From DASYPQ01 sp041488095 (lineage in GTDB: Bacteria > Planctomycetota > UBA1135 > GCA-002686595): a DNA stretch of 64,000 nt. Below the pieces are notes generated by a model. It was given only the letters and a program-made list of their open reading frames with translations. It was not told the DNA's origin and did no database searches. Below, in pieces: positions 9,011 to 18,700 of the stretch; within the stretch, counting starts at the first letter, position 1; each line of letters starts with the position of its first letter. A program made the translations under genes and the position numbers. The DNA lies in the NCBI GenBank assembly GCA_041488095.1, contig JBGPOP010000014.1:1-64000 (forward strand), read 5' to 3'.

Positions 9011-9918
9011 GCTTCCACCTCCTTCGCCAGCCGCCTCAAGCGCTTCCAGTCCGCGCGGATCGACTCCGACACGCGCGCCAGGTCCAGCCTGTCGCCGCGG
9101 AACCGGTTCTGCATCCCGAGGTATCGCTCCAGCGCCTCGGCCGACAGCTCCGGCTCCACGTTGATCACCGTTCGCGTCCCCTCGAACACCTCGTACACGG
9201 GGAACAATCCCGAGCGCACCGCCAGGCGCACCAGCTCGATCCCCTCCGCCGGCTCCGACTTCCAGCCCGTCGGGCACGGCGAGAGCACGTGCAGGAACCG
9301 GAACCCATGCGCATCGAGCGCATGCCGCATCTTCCTCAACGCATCCTCGGGATGCGCCAGCGACACCGTGGCCGCGTACGGCACCCGGTGCGCCGCCAGG
9401 ATCCCGACGATGTCCTTCTTGCGCACGTCCTTCCCGCGCGGCGTCGTGGTCGTCACGGCGCCGAGCGGCGTCGCCGACGAGCGCTGTCCGCCCGTGTTGC
9501 CGTAGATCTCGTTGTCGTAGCACACGTACAGGATGTCCTCGTCGCGCTCGGCGGCCGCCGACAAGGTCGCCATCCCGATGTCGAAGGTCCCGCCGTCCCC
9601 GGCCCAGCACAGCACGCGCACCGGATCGCCGTTCACCTGGGCCACCTGCGCCAGTCCGGTCGCCAGCGCCGCGGCCGACGCGAAGGTCGAGGCCACGACC
9701 GGCACGCCGTACGCCGAGCGCGGGTACTGCCCGGGCGTCACGATCGCGCAGCAGGCCGGGATCACCATCTGGATCGCGCGGTCCTCCAGCGCCCGGTCGA
9801 GCATCTGGAAAGCGATCGACATCCCGCAGCCGCCGCAGTTGGTGTTGCCCGGCCGCAGGACGGGCTCGGTGCGGCGCCGGCCGGCGGTGGGGAACCCGGC
9901 GAGCAGCGGTTCGTGCAT
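9007..9918 (-). CDS. porB: 2-oxoacid:ferredoxin oxidoreductase, beta (TPP-binding) subunit
   Basis: 303 aa; ATG at 9918 overlaps the alpha-subunit stop (ATGA). Beta subunits bind thiamine pyrophosphate and one [4Fe-4S] cluster and make the acyl-CoA from pyruvate or a related keto acid. Visible: GNTNCGGCGMS with cluster cysteines, PACCAIVTPGQYP, the TPP/Mg motif WAGDGGTFDIG, and DNEIYGNTGGQRS. The C-terminal SPCPTGWKSEP is typical of pyruvate or 2-ketoisovalerate type enzymes. Operon partner of the alpha subunit and the fused gamma/flavoprotein gene. Oxygen-sensitive anaerobic-type carbon metabolism or reductive carboxylation is implied. Confidence 0.9.
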   Translation of the reverse strand: MHEPLLAGFPTAGRRRTEPVLRPGNTNCGGCGMSIAFQMLDRALEDRAIQMVIPACCAIVTPGQYPRSAYGVPVVASTFASAAALATGLAQVAQVNGDPVRVLCWAGDGGTFDIGMATLSAAAERDEDILYVCYDNEIYGNTGGQRSSATPLGAVTTTTPRGKDVRKKDIVGILAAHRVPYAATVSLAHPEDALRKMRHALDAHGFRFLHVLSPCPTGWKSEPAEGIELVRLAVRSGLFPVYEVFEGTRTVINVEPELSAEALERYLGMQNRFRGDRLDLARVSESIRADWKRLRRLAKEVEA

Positions 9919-11078
9919 CAGGCCACCTCCATCATCTCGGGCGCCCCCGCCGCGCAGCGGGCGCGCAGGTCGTCGATCACCCACGACACGTGCTCGGGCC
10001 GGATGTCCCCGCCGCCCAGGCCCAGCACGTAGTTCTGCACCAGCGCGCCCCGCGGCGCGGCGCCGCGCAGCTCCGACCACAGCACGCCGCCGTGGCCCAG
10101 GCTGATGTCGCGGTCGAGCACGGCGATGCGCTCGATCCCCGCGAGCGCGTGGGCGAGCTGCAGCTCGGGGAAGGGCCGGAACATGCGCACCCGCAGGCCG
10201 CCCACCGGCTGGCCGCCCGCGCGCGCCTCGTCGACCGCGCGCCGGACCGTCGCCGCCGTCGTGCCCATCGACACCACGGCGATGCGCGCGTCCTCCATCC
10301 GGTAGGGCACGACCGCATCCGCCGGCCGGCGTCCGAAGACCTGCTCGAACGCCGTCTGGCACTCCGCGTGGACGGAGGGCACGCGCCGCAGCGCGTCCTC
10401 GAGCTGCCGCCGGTGGACCTCGGTCTCGTGCGGGAGGTCGAGCCCGCCCACGGTCACCGCGCGGTCGCGCAGCCGGTGCGGCAGGTCGAGCGGCGGGAGG
10501 AAGCGGTCGACCGCCGCCTGGTCGGGCACCTCCGTCTGCGCCATCGTGTGCGACAGCACGAAGGCGTCCTGGCACACCAGCGCCGGCAGGAGCACGCGCG
10601 CGTCCTCGGCCAGGCGATAGGCGAGCAGGATCGTGTCGAGCACCTCCTGGTTGTCCTCGCAGTAGAACTGGATCCAGCCCGAATCGCGCAGCATCAGCGT
10701 GTCGCCGTGGTCGACCCAGATGTTCCACGGCGGCCCGAGCGTGCGGTTGACGGCCATCATCACGATCGGCAGGCGGTACATGGCCGCGGCGAACACGTTC
10801 TCCGCCATGTAGGCCAGGCCGTTCGAGCTCGAGGCGGTGAAGGCGCGCGCCCCGGCGAGCGAGAAGCCCATGCACACGGCCATGGCGCTGTGCTCGCTCT
10901 CGACGCGCACGATGCGGCCCTTCTCGATCTCCTGGCGGCACAGGAGCTCGATGCACTCCGACTGCGGCGTGATCGGATAGACGCCGCCTCCGAAGCCGCG
11001 GCCGGCGCGGTTGGCGCGCCCGGCCAGAGCCGCCGCGGTCGCGGCTGCGTGGTTGGCGCTCAGGAGCTCGGCGGTCAC
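9918..11078 (-). CDS. porA: 2-oxoacid:ferredoxin oxidoreductase, alpha subunit
   Basis: 386 aa from GTG 11078, overlapping the upstream TGA, so strongly coupled; longer frames upstream are the antisense tail of the fused gene. Features: GGGVYPITPQSECIE near residue 30 (family YPITPSSE), VESEHSAMAVCMGFSLAGAR, TASSSNGLAYM, and a C-terminal domain with VVSMGTTAATVRRAV and VRMFRPFP. This subunit forms the substrate/TPP cleft with the beta subunit. Substrate most likely pyruvate, but 2-ketoisovalerate or another 2-oxoacid cannot be excluded from sequence alone. Confidence 0.9.
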   Translation of the reverse strand: MTAELLSANHAAATAAALAGRANRAGRGFGGGVYPITPQSECIELLCRQEIEKGRIVRVESEHSAMAVCMGFSLAGARAFTASSSNGLAYMAENVFAAAMYRLPIVMMAVNRTLGPPWNIWVDHGDTLMLRDSGWIQFYCEDNQEVLDTILLAYRLAEDARVLLPALVCQDAFVLSHTMAQTEVPDQAAVDRFLPPLDLPHRLRDRAVTVGGLDLPHETEVHRRQLEDALRRVPSVHAECQTAFEQVFGRRPADAVVPYRMEDARIAVVSMGTTAATVRRAVDEARAGGQPVGGLRVRMFRPFPELQLAHALAGIERIAVLDRDISLGHGGVLWSELRGAAPRGALVQNYVLGLGGGDIRPEHVSWVIDDLRARCAAGAPEMMEVA

Positions 11079-13276
11079 GGCGTGCTCATCTCCATCCCGC
11101 TCCGCGGGCATTCGTGGACACAGATGCCGCAGCCCTTGCAGTAGGCGTAGTCCAGGTCGTAGTCCGGCCCGGCGCGGCGCACGACGCCCTCCGGGCAGTA
11201 GACGAGGCACGTGTCGCAGTGCGTGCAATGGCCGCAGGAGAAGCAGCGGTGCGACTCCAGCCCATCCGGCAGGCCCAGCGCGACCTCCCCGAAGGATCCG
11301 GCGTGGACGCTCTCCCCAACGTGCCGGTCGGGAGCCGCGGCGCGGCGCTCGAAATGGTCGAAGCGGATGTCGGTCGCCGGGACGGCGAGCGAACGCTCGG
11401 GTCGCTCGAACAACTCGAGCTCGCGCCCGAGCGCGCGCAGGAGCAGCGTCGCCGCGCGTCGCCCGCTGCCGATGGCGTGCGCGACCGTGCCGTCGCCGGT
11501 CGCGAAGTCGCCGGCGGCGAAGGCCGGCAGCGGCCGGCCGTCCTCGAACACCTGCTGTCCGCGCAGCTCCCAGCCCGGGGGCAGGAACCCGCGGTCCGCC
11601 GACTGCCCCAGCGCGAGCAGCGCGCGGTCGCAGGCGAGCGACGCGACGCGCGCGGTGACGACCGGCCGGCGCCTCCCGCTCGCGTCGGGCTCGCCCATGT
11701 CGACCTCGGCCAGGTCGACCGACTGCAGACGGCCGTTTCCCCGGAATCCCACGGGCTGGCGCTGCAGCAGGATCTCGACGCCTTCGCGCTCCGCCTCCTC
11801 GATCTCCTCGCGGATCGCTGGCATCTCCTGCCGCGTGCGGCGGTACGCCACGGTCACGCGTGCGGCGCCCAGGCGCAGCGCGCTGCGGGCGCAGTCCATG
11901 GCCGTGTTCCCGCCCCCGAGGACGACGACGCGCCCCTCCAGGCGAGCTCCCTCGCCGAGGTTCACGCGATGCAGGAAGGCGATCCCCTGCTCGACGCCGG
12001 CCAGGTGATCACCCCTCACTCCGGCGGGGCGCGGAGCCTGCAGGCCGGTCGCGAGGACGAGGCCATCGTGCTCGCGCGCGATCTCGCGCAGGCGCTCGGC
12101 GGAGAGGAACTCGCCGCAGCGCGCCTCGACGCCCAGATCCAGGATGCGCGCCACCTCCCGCCGGACGACGTCGCGCGGCAGGCGGTAGGCGGGGATGCCC
12201 GTGACCAGGATCCCGCCGAGCTCGCGCTCGCCCTCGAACACGCGCGCTCGGTGGCCGAGCAGCGCCAGGGAATGAGCCGCGGCGAGCCCAGCCGGCCCTC
12301 CGCCGACGACCGCGATCGACAGTGGCCGGAGGCCTGCGGGCGCTGCGCGCGAGGGAGCGGGCGCGTGGTCGGAGATCCAGCGCTCGATGCCGCGGATGTT
12401 GACCGCGCCGTCGTACTCGGCCCGGTTGCAGCCCTCCATGCACGGCGCCGGGCACACGCGGCCGCACGTGCCGGGCAGCGGACTGCTCTTCGCGAGCACC
12501 GCGGCGGCGGCCTCCTCCCCGCGGACCGCGACGGCCTGCACGAAGCCGACGACGTCGTTGCCGGCCGGGCACCAGGCGTTGCACGGCGCGAGGTGCTCGA
12601 CGTACCTCGGACGCTGTGAGCTCCATGTGCCCGTGCGCAGGCCGGTCGGGGGGCTCTCGACGTGCGCTTCGACCGGCTCGACCGGCGGGCGGGCCGCCGG
12701 CGCTGTCCCGGCGGCGGGCGCTGCGCAGGCGTCCGTCGCCTGGCGGACCTGGACGGCCTCGTAGGCCTCGCGGGCCGCCGGAAAGTTGCTCAGCAGGCCG
12801 AGCGCGCGGTACGCCGCCTCCAGGACCGGCAGCGGGATCTCCCGCAACCGCGCGAACGCGCCGGCGATGGTCGTGTTCACGATCACCACGGACCGCGTCC
12901 CGATGCCGTGGCGCCGGGCGATCGCGGTCGCGTCCACCGCGGCGAGGCGGTAGGCCGGGAACTGGCCGTTCAGCTCCTCCATCGGGCGCGGCGTGTTGAG
13001 CAGCAGGTCGCCGCCCGTGCGCAGCCCCTCGATCGTGTCGGCGCCGAGCAGGTTCTGATCGAGGACGATCAGGTGGTCTGGCCGGTAGACCTTGTTGCGG
13101 TTGGTGATCGGGCGGTCCTCGACGCGCGTGTAGGCGCGCACCGGAGCCCCCGAGCGCTCACCCGCGTAGTCGCCGAAGGTCTGGACGTGCTTGCCGAGGC
13201 GCGCGTAGGTGGTCGCGAGGATCTTGGCGCAGGTGACGCCGCCCTGTCCTCCGCGGCCGTGCAGACGGATCTCCAT
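11075..13276 (-). CDS. Fused 2-oxoacid:ferredoxin oxidoreductase gamma subunit + GltD-like FAD/NAD(P) oxidoreductase + 2x[4Fe-4S] ferredoxin
   Basis: 733 aa from ATG 13276 (MEIRLHGRGGQGG). Residues ~1-185 are a complete gamma subunit (GRGGQGGVTCAKILA, GDYAGERSGAPVRAY). After a Pro/Ala linker comes a dihydropyrimidine dehydrogenase/GltD-type Fe-S domain (CNAWCPAGNDV, LPGTCGRVCPAPCMEGCNR), an FAD Rossmann fold (VVGGGPAGLAAAHSLALLG) and an NAD(P) fold (VVLGGGNTAMDCARSA). The C-terminus has two ferredoxin clusters (CTHCDTCLVYCPEG and CKGCGICVHECP), the role of the delta subunit. The polypeptide could pass electrons between ferredoxin level and NAD(P)H within one complex. It is the first gene of the operon with the alpha and beta genes and the small Cys-rich gene. 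Confidence 0.88.
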   Translation of the reverse strand: MEIRLHGRGGQGGVTCAKILATTYARLGKHVQTFGDYAGERSGAPVRAYTRVEDRPITNRNKVYRPDHLIVLDQNLLGADTIEGLRTGGDLLLNTPRPMEELNGQFPAYRLAAVDATAIARRHGIGTRSVVIVNTTIAGAFARLREIPLPVLEAAYRALGLLSNFPAAREAYEAVQVRQATDACAAPAAGTAPAARPPVEPVEAHVESPPTGLRTGTWSSQRPRYVEHLAPCNAWCPAGNDVVGFVQAVAVRGEEAAAAVLAKSSPLPGTCGRVCPAPCMEGCNRAEYDGAVNIRGIERWISDHAPAPSRAAPAGLRPLSIAVVGGGPAGLAAAHSLALLGHRARVFEGERELGGILVTGIPAYRLPRDVVRREVARILDLGVEARCGEFLSAERLREIAREHDGLVLATGLQAPRPAGVRGDHLAGVEQGIAFLHRVNLGEGARLEGRVVVLGGGNTAMDCARSALRLGAARVTVAYRRTRQEMPAIREEIEEAEREGVEILLQRQPVGFRGNGRLQSVDLAEVDMGEPDASGRRRPVVTARVASLACDRALLALGQSADRGFLPPGWELRGQQVFEDGRPLPAFAAGDFATGDGTVAHAIGSGRRAATLLLRALGRELELFERPERSLAVPATDIRFDHFERRAAAPDRHVGESVHAGSFGEVALGLPDGLESHRCFSCGHCTHCDTCLVYCPEGVVRRAGPDYDLDYAYCKGCGICVHECPRSGMEMSTP

Positions 13277-13422
13277 GCGCTCGGGTGTCCTCGGCGCGGC
13301 GGCCCGCGGGCCCAAACCGCAAGCGCCACGGTAGGCGAGAGGCGCCGGCCTGCCGCTACGCCGTCGTGCGTAGGGCCGCCGGAACTAGGGATGGGAGCGC
13401 AGGCCGGCGTCGCCTGGCCGGC

Positions 13423-15369
13423 CTACGAGCCGAGGCCAGGGTGGTGGTAGAGGCTGAAGATGGACAGCGCGGCGGCCACGCCCGGATGCGCGAGCGCCGC
13501 GGGAGCCAGGATGCGGATCCGCTCGCGATGGTCGCGCAGGGCCTCGGCCATGCTGCGGGCCGCGCTTTCGTCGAAGTGCGTCAAGCGCTTGAGGTCCAGG
13601 ACCAGCCGGTCCCGACGACGCCGCAGCGCCTCGCGCACCTGCTTCGAGATCCGGGCCGCTGCCTCGGTCCCCAGCTCCCCGTCGAGGCGCAGCCAGACCG
13701 CGCCGTCGGGTCTCAGCTCCACGGAGACGGGGGGCTCGCGCTGGCCCAGCCGGCGCCAGATCCGCGCGGGCTGCAGTCCCTCCTGCGCCATGCGGTAGGA
13801 GTGCTTGCCCAGGCGCGGGTGCTGGAACAGCTTGAACCTCAGCGTGAAGGCCGTGGAGAGCGCCATCCCGACGGCCGCAACGGACTGCAGGCGCTCGAGC
13901 CATGACGGCCGGCCGATGTGCGCATGGACCTCCTTCTGCAGTTTGCCTATCCCGCGCCGGACCGCGCGGCCCGGGCCGAGCAGACGACCGGCGAGGAACA
14001 CGGGGTAGGCCCGGCGAAGATCCGCGGCGATGCGCGCGGCCTTCCGCCGCAGCAGGGGGCTGGAGGAACGGCTCAGCGTCTGGAATCCCTTCAACCATGT
14101 CGCCATCGAGCGGTAGATCGAAGGTCCAAGCCGATGGAAGTCCTCGCGGAAGCAGTGCCGTTGCAGGACTTCGATCCTCTCCGGCGAGAGCTTCGGATGC
14201 TTGACCATGGCGGAGAATCCGTCGCAGGTCTTGTAGTAGCGTTCGGAATCCGTGGCGAGGTCCTCACGCAGGAGCCCTTCTTTCATCACGCGCTCGAAGA
14301 AGGGCGTGCCAGGCGTCGGCCCGTAGATCAGGAACTGGCACAGATCGGGCTCGAGCTGCATGAGTCCATCGAGCTCTTGCTGGATGAGATCCTCGTCCTG
14401 GTACGGCAGTCCGACGATCATCGAGGCGAGGATCGAGATCCCGTGCTCGCGCAGCTCTCTGAACAGCTCTTCGGCGGGCCGGCCCTGCTGCTTGGCGTAG
14501 CCCGATCGCGTCCCCTCGTATCCGATCCACAAGCCGTCGATCCCCATCTCGAGGATCTCCTCGATGGTGTACTGGCTGATCGCGCGGATGCTCGCGAAGG
14601 CGAAGATGGACAGGGCCTTCCCCCCGCGCAGCACGCACTCGCGGAACTCCATCGCCCGGCGCTTGCTCAGCAGGAAGTCCTCGTCGAGCACCACCAGGCT
14701 GATCCCGGGATCGAGCTCCAGGTAGCGCTCGACCACGGCGTAGATGTCCCGGCCGCTGGGCAGGAGCCGGACGTGACGCCGCTTGAAGAAGTGGGAGGTG
14801 CAGCAGAAGTCGCACCCGTTGGGACAGCCCAGGCCGGCGAAGATCATGCCCGTCTTCGACACGCGCGCCCCGAACACCTTCAGGTGGCTGACGACCAGCG
14901 GATGCCGGTAGGGCATCTCGATCCTGGGCTCTCCCAGCAGGCGGCGCATGAAGGCCACGCCTTCCTCGCGGCACACGTGGTCGGAGAAGGGACCGAGCGC
15001 CTCGTCGGACAGCACCGTTCCGTATCCGCCGAGCACGATCTTCGAGGACGGCGAGTGCTGCCGGACGAGGGCGACGACGTCCTTCATCCGATGGAACAGG
15101 GCCAGCAGGAACGTGATCGCGACGTAGTCGTAGCCCTTCTTCAGCTCGCGGATCAGCTCCCGGCGCGAGGGGTACTGCAACACCACGCACGGCGCCTCGA
15201 GGTTCTCAGCGATGTACTCCAGCGAGAAATGGAAGTGCAGCGAGCGCGGGCTGAACATGCCCTGGGCGCGCGTGACCTGGCCGTGCAGGAGCTCGTAGCC
15301 CACGCTGGGTGCGTCCCCGTGGTCGGGCCCGATGGGACGACACACGCTGGTGAGCAGGACCCGGTTCAT
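13423..15369 (-). CDS. B12-binding radical SAM protein with C-terminal STAS-like domain
   Basis: 648 aa from ATG 15369 (MNRVLLTSV); the frame stays open to 15465 but the extra residues are not family-like. Residues ~20-150 fit a cobalamin-binding Rossmann domain (IVLGGYGTVLSDEAL). The radical SAM cluster motif is GLGCPNGCDFC (Cys182, 186, 189; CxxxCxxC), followed by typical barrel sequence (DEDFLL, GYEGTRSG, IVGLPYQDED, YGPTPGTP). After ~480 a helical linker leads to a terminal ~90-residue STAS/anti-anti-sigma-like domain (VSVELRPDGAVWLRLDGEL, LVLDLKRLTHFDESAAR). The relatives modify lipids, antibiotics or hopanoids; the substrate here is not predictable. It stands alone between the oxidoreductase operon and the glycosidases. 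Confidence 0.85.
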   Translation of the reverse strand: MNRVLLTSVCRPIGPDHGDAPSVGYELLHGQVTRAQGMFSPRSLHFHFSLEYIAENLEAPCVVLQYPSRRELIRELKKGYDYVAITFLLALFHRMKDVVALVRQHSPSSKIVLGGYGTVLSDEALGPFSDHVCREEGVAFMRRLLGEPRIEMPYRHPLVVSHLKVFGARVSKTGMIFAGLGCPNGCDFCCTSHFFKRRHVRLLPSGRDIYAVVERYLELDPGISLVVLDEDFLLSKRRAMEFRECVLRGGKALSIFAFASIRAISQYTIEEILEMGIDGLWIGYEGTRSGYAKQQGRPAEELFRELREHGISILASMIVGLPYQDEDLIQQELDGLMQLEPDLCQFLIYGPTPGTPFFERVMKEGLLREDLATDSERYYKTCDGFSAMVKHPKLSPERIEVLQRHCFREDFHRLGPSIYRSMATWLKGFQTLSRSSSPLLRRKAARIAADLRRAYPVFLAGRLLGPGRAVRRGIGKLQKEVHAHIGRPSWLERLQSVAAVGMALSTAFTLRFKLFQHPRLGKHSYRMAQEGLQPARIWRRLGQREPPVSVELRPDGAVWLRLDGELGTEAAARISKQVREALRRRRDRLVLDLKRLTHFDESAARSMAEALRDHRERIRILAPAALAHPGVAAALSIFSLYHHPGLGS

Positions 15370-15568
15370 GAGTGCGACCGTCGATCCTTGCCCGGCCGAT
15401 CCCCAGGCTAGCGCGATCCCGCCGAGCGAACCATGCACGCTGTGGTTCGGGGAGAGAGCCCGCACGGCCCGGGTACGAACATGTGCGCACGGCGATGCAC
15501 GGCGGATCGAGCGCAGAGCGGCTGCGCCTCGCTTCCGTAACCCGAGACCTGTCCGTTCCGGAAACCCC

Positions 15569-15660
15569 AGCCGCGTAGTTGCGAGCCCAGTTCGCGGCGA
15601 TCAACCGCTCATGCCGGGGCAGGATCGTGTCCGGCGTCACGCGGCCATCTTCGCGCGGCT
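15569..15660 (-). mobile_element. Possible integrase/transposase remnant
   Basis: A short translated stretch on the minus strand reads VTPDTILPRHERLIAANW, resembling the VTPDTLLRWHRRLIA segment of rve-type IS integrases also recognisable at about 1.65 kb. Nothing else of the element survives. The 374 bp between the radical SAM gene and the GH106 gene hold only this and a 27-bp tandem duplication. Confidence 0.4.
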
Positions 15661-15687
15661 GCAAGTGCCCCGATCCGAGGGTGTTGA

Positions 15688-15741
15688 GCATCGGCCGAGT
15701 TTGCGGACCCTACGGCATCGGCCGAGATTGCGGGCCCTCCG
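15688..15741. repeat. 27-bp tandem duplication
   Basis: Two adjacent copies (15688-15714 and 15715-15741), each beginning GCATCGGCCGAG, identical at 24 of 27 positions by eye. It ends just before the TGA of the GH106 gene read from the other strand, so it is downstream of that gene. Confidence 0.75.
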
Positions 15742-15743
15742 GG

Positions 15744-18700
15744 TCAGAGCTCGACAGCGATCCGCTGGCCAGCCCAGAGCCGCACCGGACCGAGCAGGCC
15801 GGAGGGGAGCAAGGCGGAGTCGCGATCGTAGTGCTTCCAGGTGGTGAACGTGCGGCGCTCGGCGACAGGGCGAGGCTGGCCGTCCAGCAGCCACTGCGGC
15901 CAGCGAGCCAGCTTGGCGCCGTCCCATTCACAGTCCGCGGGCCATTGCTCGTCCCCCACCAGCCGGTTGACCCACAGGTTGGTGACGCGCACCTCGAGCG
16001 TGTTCGTCCCGACCCTCAGGGCTTTCGTGACGTCCGCTGCGAACGGCGGCTTCCACCACACGCCGAGATCCTCGCCGTTGATCGCGACCGTGGCGAGGTT
16101 TTTCACCGAGCCGAGGTCGAGAGCGACGACGCGGCCGGGCTCCAGCCACGCAGCCGGCACCTCGAACGACTTCGCGTAGGTCGCCGTGCCCGAGAAGTAG
16201 CGCACGCCCTGATCGGAGTGCTCGGTCCACGAAGTCAGCCGTTCGAGCGTGACCATCGCGGGCGCGCCCCAGTTGGGCGGGAAGCGCAGGGACCAGGGAC
16301 CCTCCAGGTCGATCGGCACGGGCAACGGCGCGACCTCGATCCTGCGCGCTCCGCCGCGGGCGGTTCGCACTTCGCAGGTGCCTGACTGGAAGACGCGCAT
16401 CTCGATGCGGCCTTCAGCGGAAGATCCGAGCTGGTAGAGCGGCAGAGGGGTCGGTCCTGGCGGTCCGAGCAGCTCGACGACGTCATTCTCGTCCACGATC
16501 CTCGTGACGGACCGGCCGTCGAGCGTGTACTCGAGGCTCAGCCGCTTCACGCGATTGACGGCCGTGTCGCCGAAGGTCGCGTTGTCGGCGTGGAGGGTCA
16601 CTTCGCCTGCGCGCACCAGGCTCGCCACCTTGTCCGTCACGTCTGCGCCGCCCGAGCCGTCCTGAGCCTCGTAGCCGGCGCGAAGGATCTCGATCTTCGG
16701 CGGCCGCCCGCCGGCACCCTCGACTTCGGGCAGGGTCACGGCGACCGCATGATCGGCGGCCCCGATTGGACGGCGGAACACGACGAACACCGATCCCGCC
16801 GGCTCGAACGGGATCGATACGGTGGTCCGGCCGTCCTTCTCGGACCATACGGGCGCGAGCTCCGTGGCTCCGGAATCCGGGTGCCACAGCTCGGGCACCC
16901 TGCCGCTCACGCGGAACGTGCATTCGACGCTCTGCGCGCTCGGCCGCTGGTTCGATACGAAATAGACATCGGCCCCGTCGGCCACTCGGTGGATCCAGGC
17001 CATCTTGGGCTTGTACAGGCCCGCGAACTCGCAATCGGGCACCACGCCGAGAATCCGCAACACCTCGGTCACCGACCGACCCCAGACGACTTTCCCCTTG
17101 CCGAAGGCGTGTTCCTTCACGCTCTCTCCATCGCAGTCGCCCCACAGCTCGTCGGCCATCTTCAGCACCCGCGCATCGCCCGCAGGCAGATCGGCGAGGC
17201 TCGGCGAGCGCAGCGGCTTGGGGCCGACGACGGTCGCTCCCTGGGCCACGAGGTCGCGCAGTTTCGCAAGAGTCGCCGGCGTCATGAAGCGCGTCTCCGG
17301 CAGCACCAGCACGCGATAGTTCATTCCGTCGGGGAGCGCCAGGCGACCGTCCTGGACCGACATCCGATTGCGCACGACGTCGGCATTGCAGGCGTCGTAA
17401 TCGTGCCCGCTGGCCTTGAGCGCGGGGTCGTGGGGAGCGCCGTTGGGCGCCGCTTCGCCGGCGAAAAGGCAGACGTCGGCCACGAAGCGGCCCTCTTGCA
17501 GCAGGACCTGGCAGCGCGTCAGGTAGCGCACCCAGGCTCGGCCCTCACGCCACCAGGTGACGGTGCGCTCGAAGTGCGTGCCCCACTGGCCCATGGTCAT
17601 GCCTGGGGTCATGCCGGGGAACCGGTCGGGCCACGGCTGGTGCGCATAGCGGTGCACGATGCAGCGGTTGATCCCGACCGAGAACATCAGGTCGCCGACC
17701 GCCTTCAACGAATAGGGGTCGCCCTGCCAGCGGCCCGAGCTCGGCTCGGCCGTGAAGGCCTCGGCTCCGACGATGCGGCGGCCATAGGTGTGCGCTACCG
17801 AGGCTGCGAGCTTGCAGGAATTGCTCTCCTCCATGTTGCCCACCCAAAACTCGCCCATCGGGATGTCGGCGGACCGCCCCGCGAGCAGGCCCTCGAAGGG
17901 CCCGTCGTAGGGCTCGATCGAGGCCAGCATTCCGCTCTGGTGGCACAGCTCGGCGAAGTAGCCGTAGTAGTTGTCCGCGAACAGATCGGCGATGGTCCGG
18001 CGCAGATCCCACAGGAAGCGCTCCGAGACCTCGCCGCTCTCGACCACGCGCCCGGTGATCGTCGGCAAGAAGAGCAGCGGGTCGTAGCCTCGGCGCTGCA
18101 CGAATTCCTCGCGGAAGCGCGCCGTCCAGTTCTGGTGACCGACCTCGTAGCTGTCGATGAGGCAGTTGTCGAGCGTGGTCCCCGCCAGCGGCCCCACATC
18201 GCCCACGATCTTGCCCATCATGCCCGCCCAGTGCTGGTCGAGCGCGGCGCGGCTGAGCTTGTCGCACTCCAGCCCGCGGCCCGAGTCCGGCGAAGGGCGA
18301 TTCTCCTCGCCCGTGGGGGTGTGGCCGATGCGCAGGAGGGTCCAGTCACCCTGCGGCACGTCCCACGCGAGGCGGCCATCCGGCTCGAGCTGGCTGGTCA
18401 GGTCCACGACGCTCTGGCGCGGGACCACGGCCTCGGCCGGGTACACGTCGAGCGCAGGTTGCAGGCCGTAGCGCGCCTCGAAGCCGGCCTTGGAGGCGAT
18501 TTCCGGGATGCGCCGCGCGTCGTCGCGCGGCGAGGGGAAGGCCAACACCGCGATGTCGCGATAAAAACCGGCACGAGTCTCCGGCTGCGGCAGGCTCGCC
18601 ACGCAACGTTGGGGTCCGCTGACATGCGTCTCGCTCGTCACCAGCATCTGCATGGCGTGCTCGGGCGTGACCCACGGACCACCGCTGCTCGACCAGCCCG

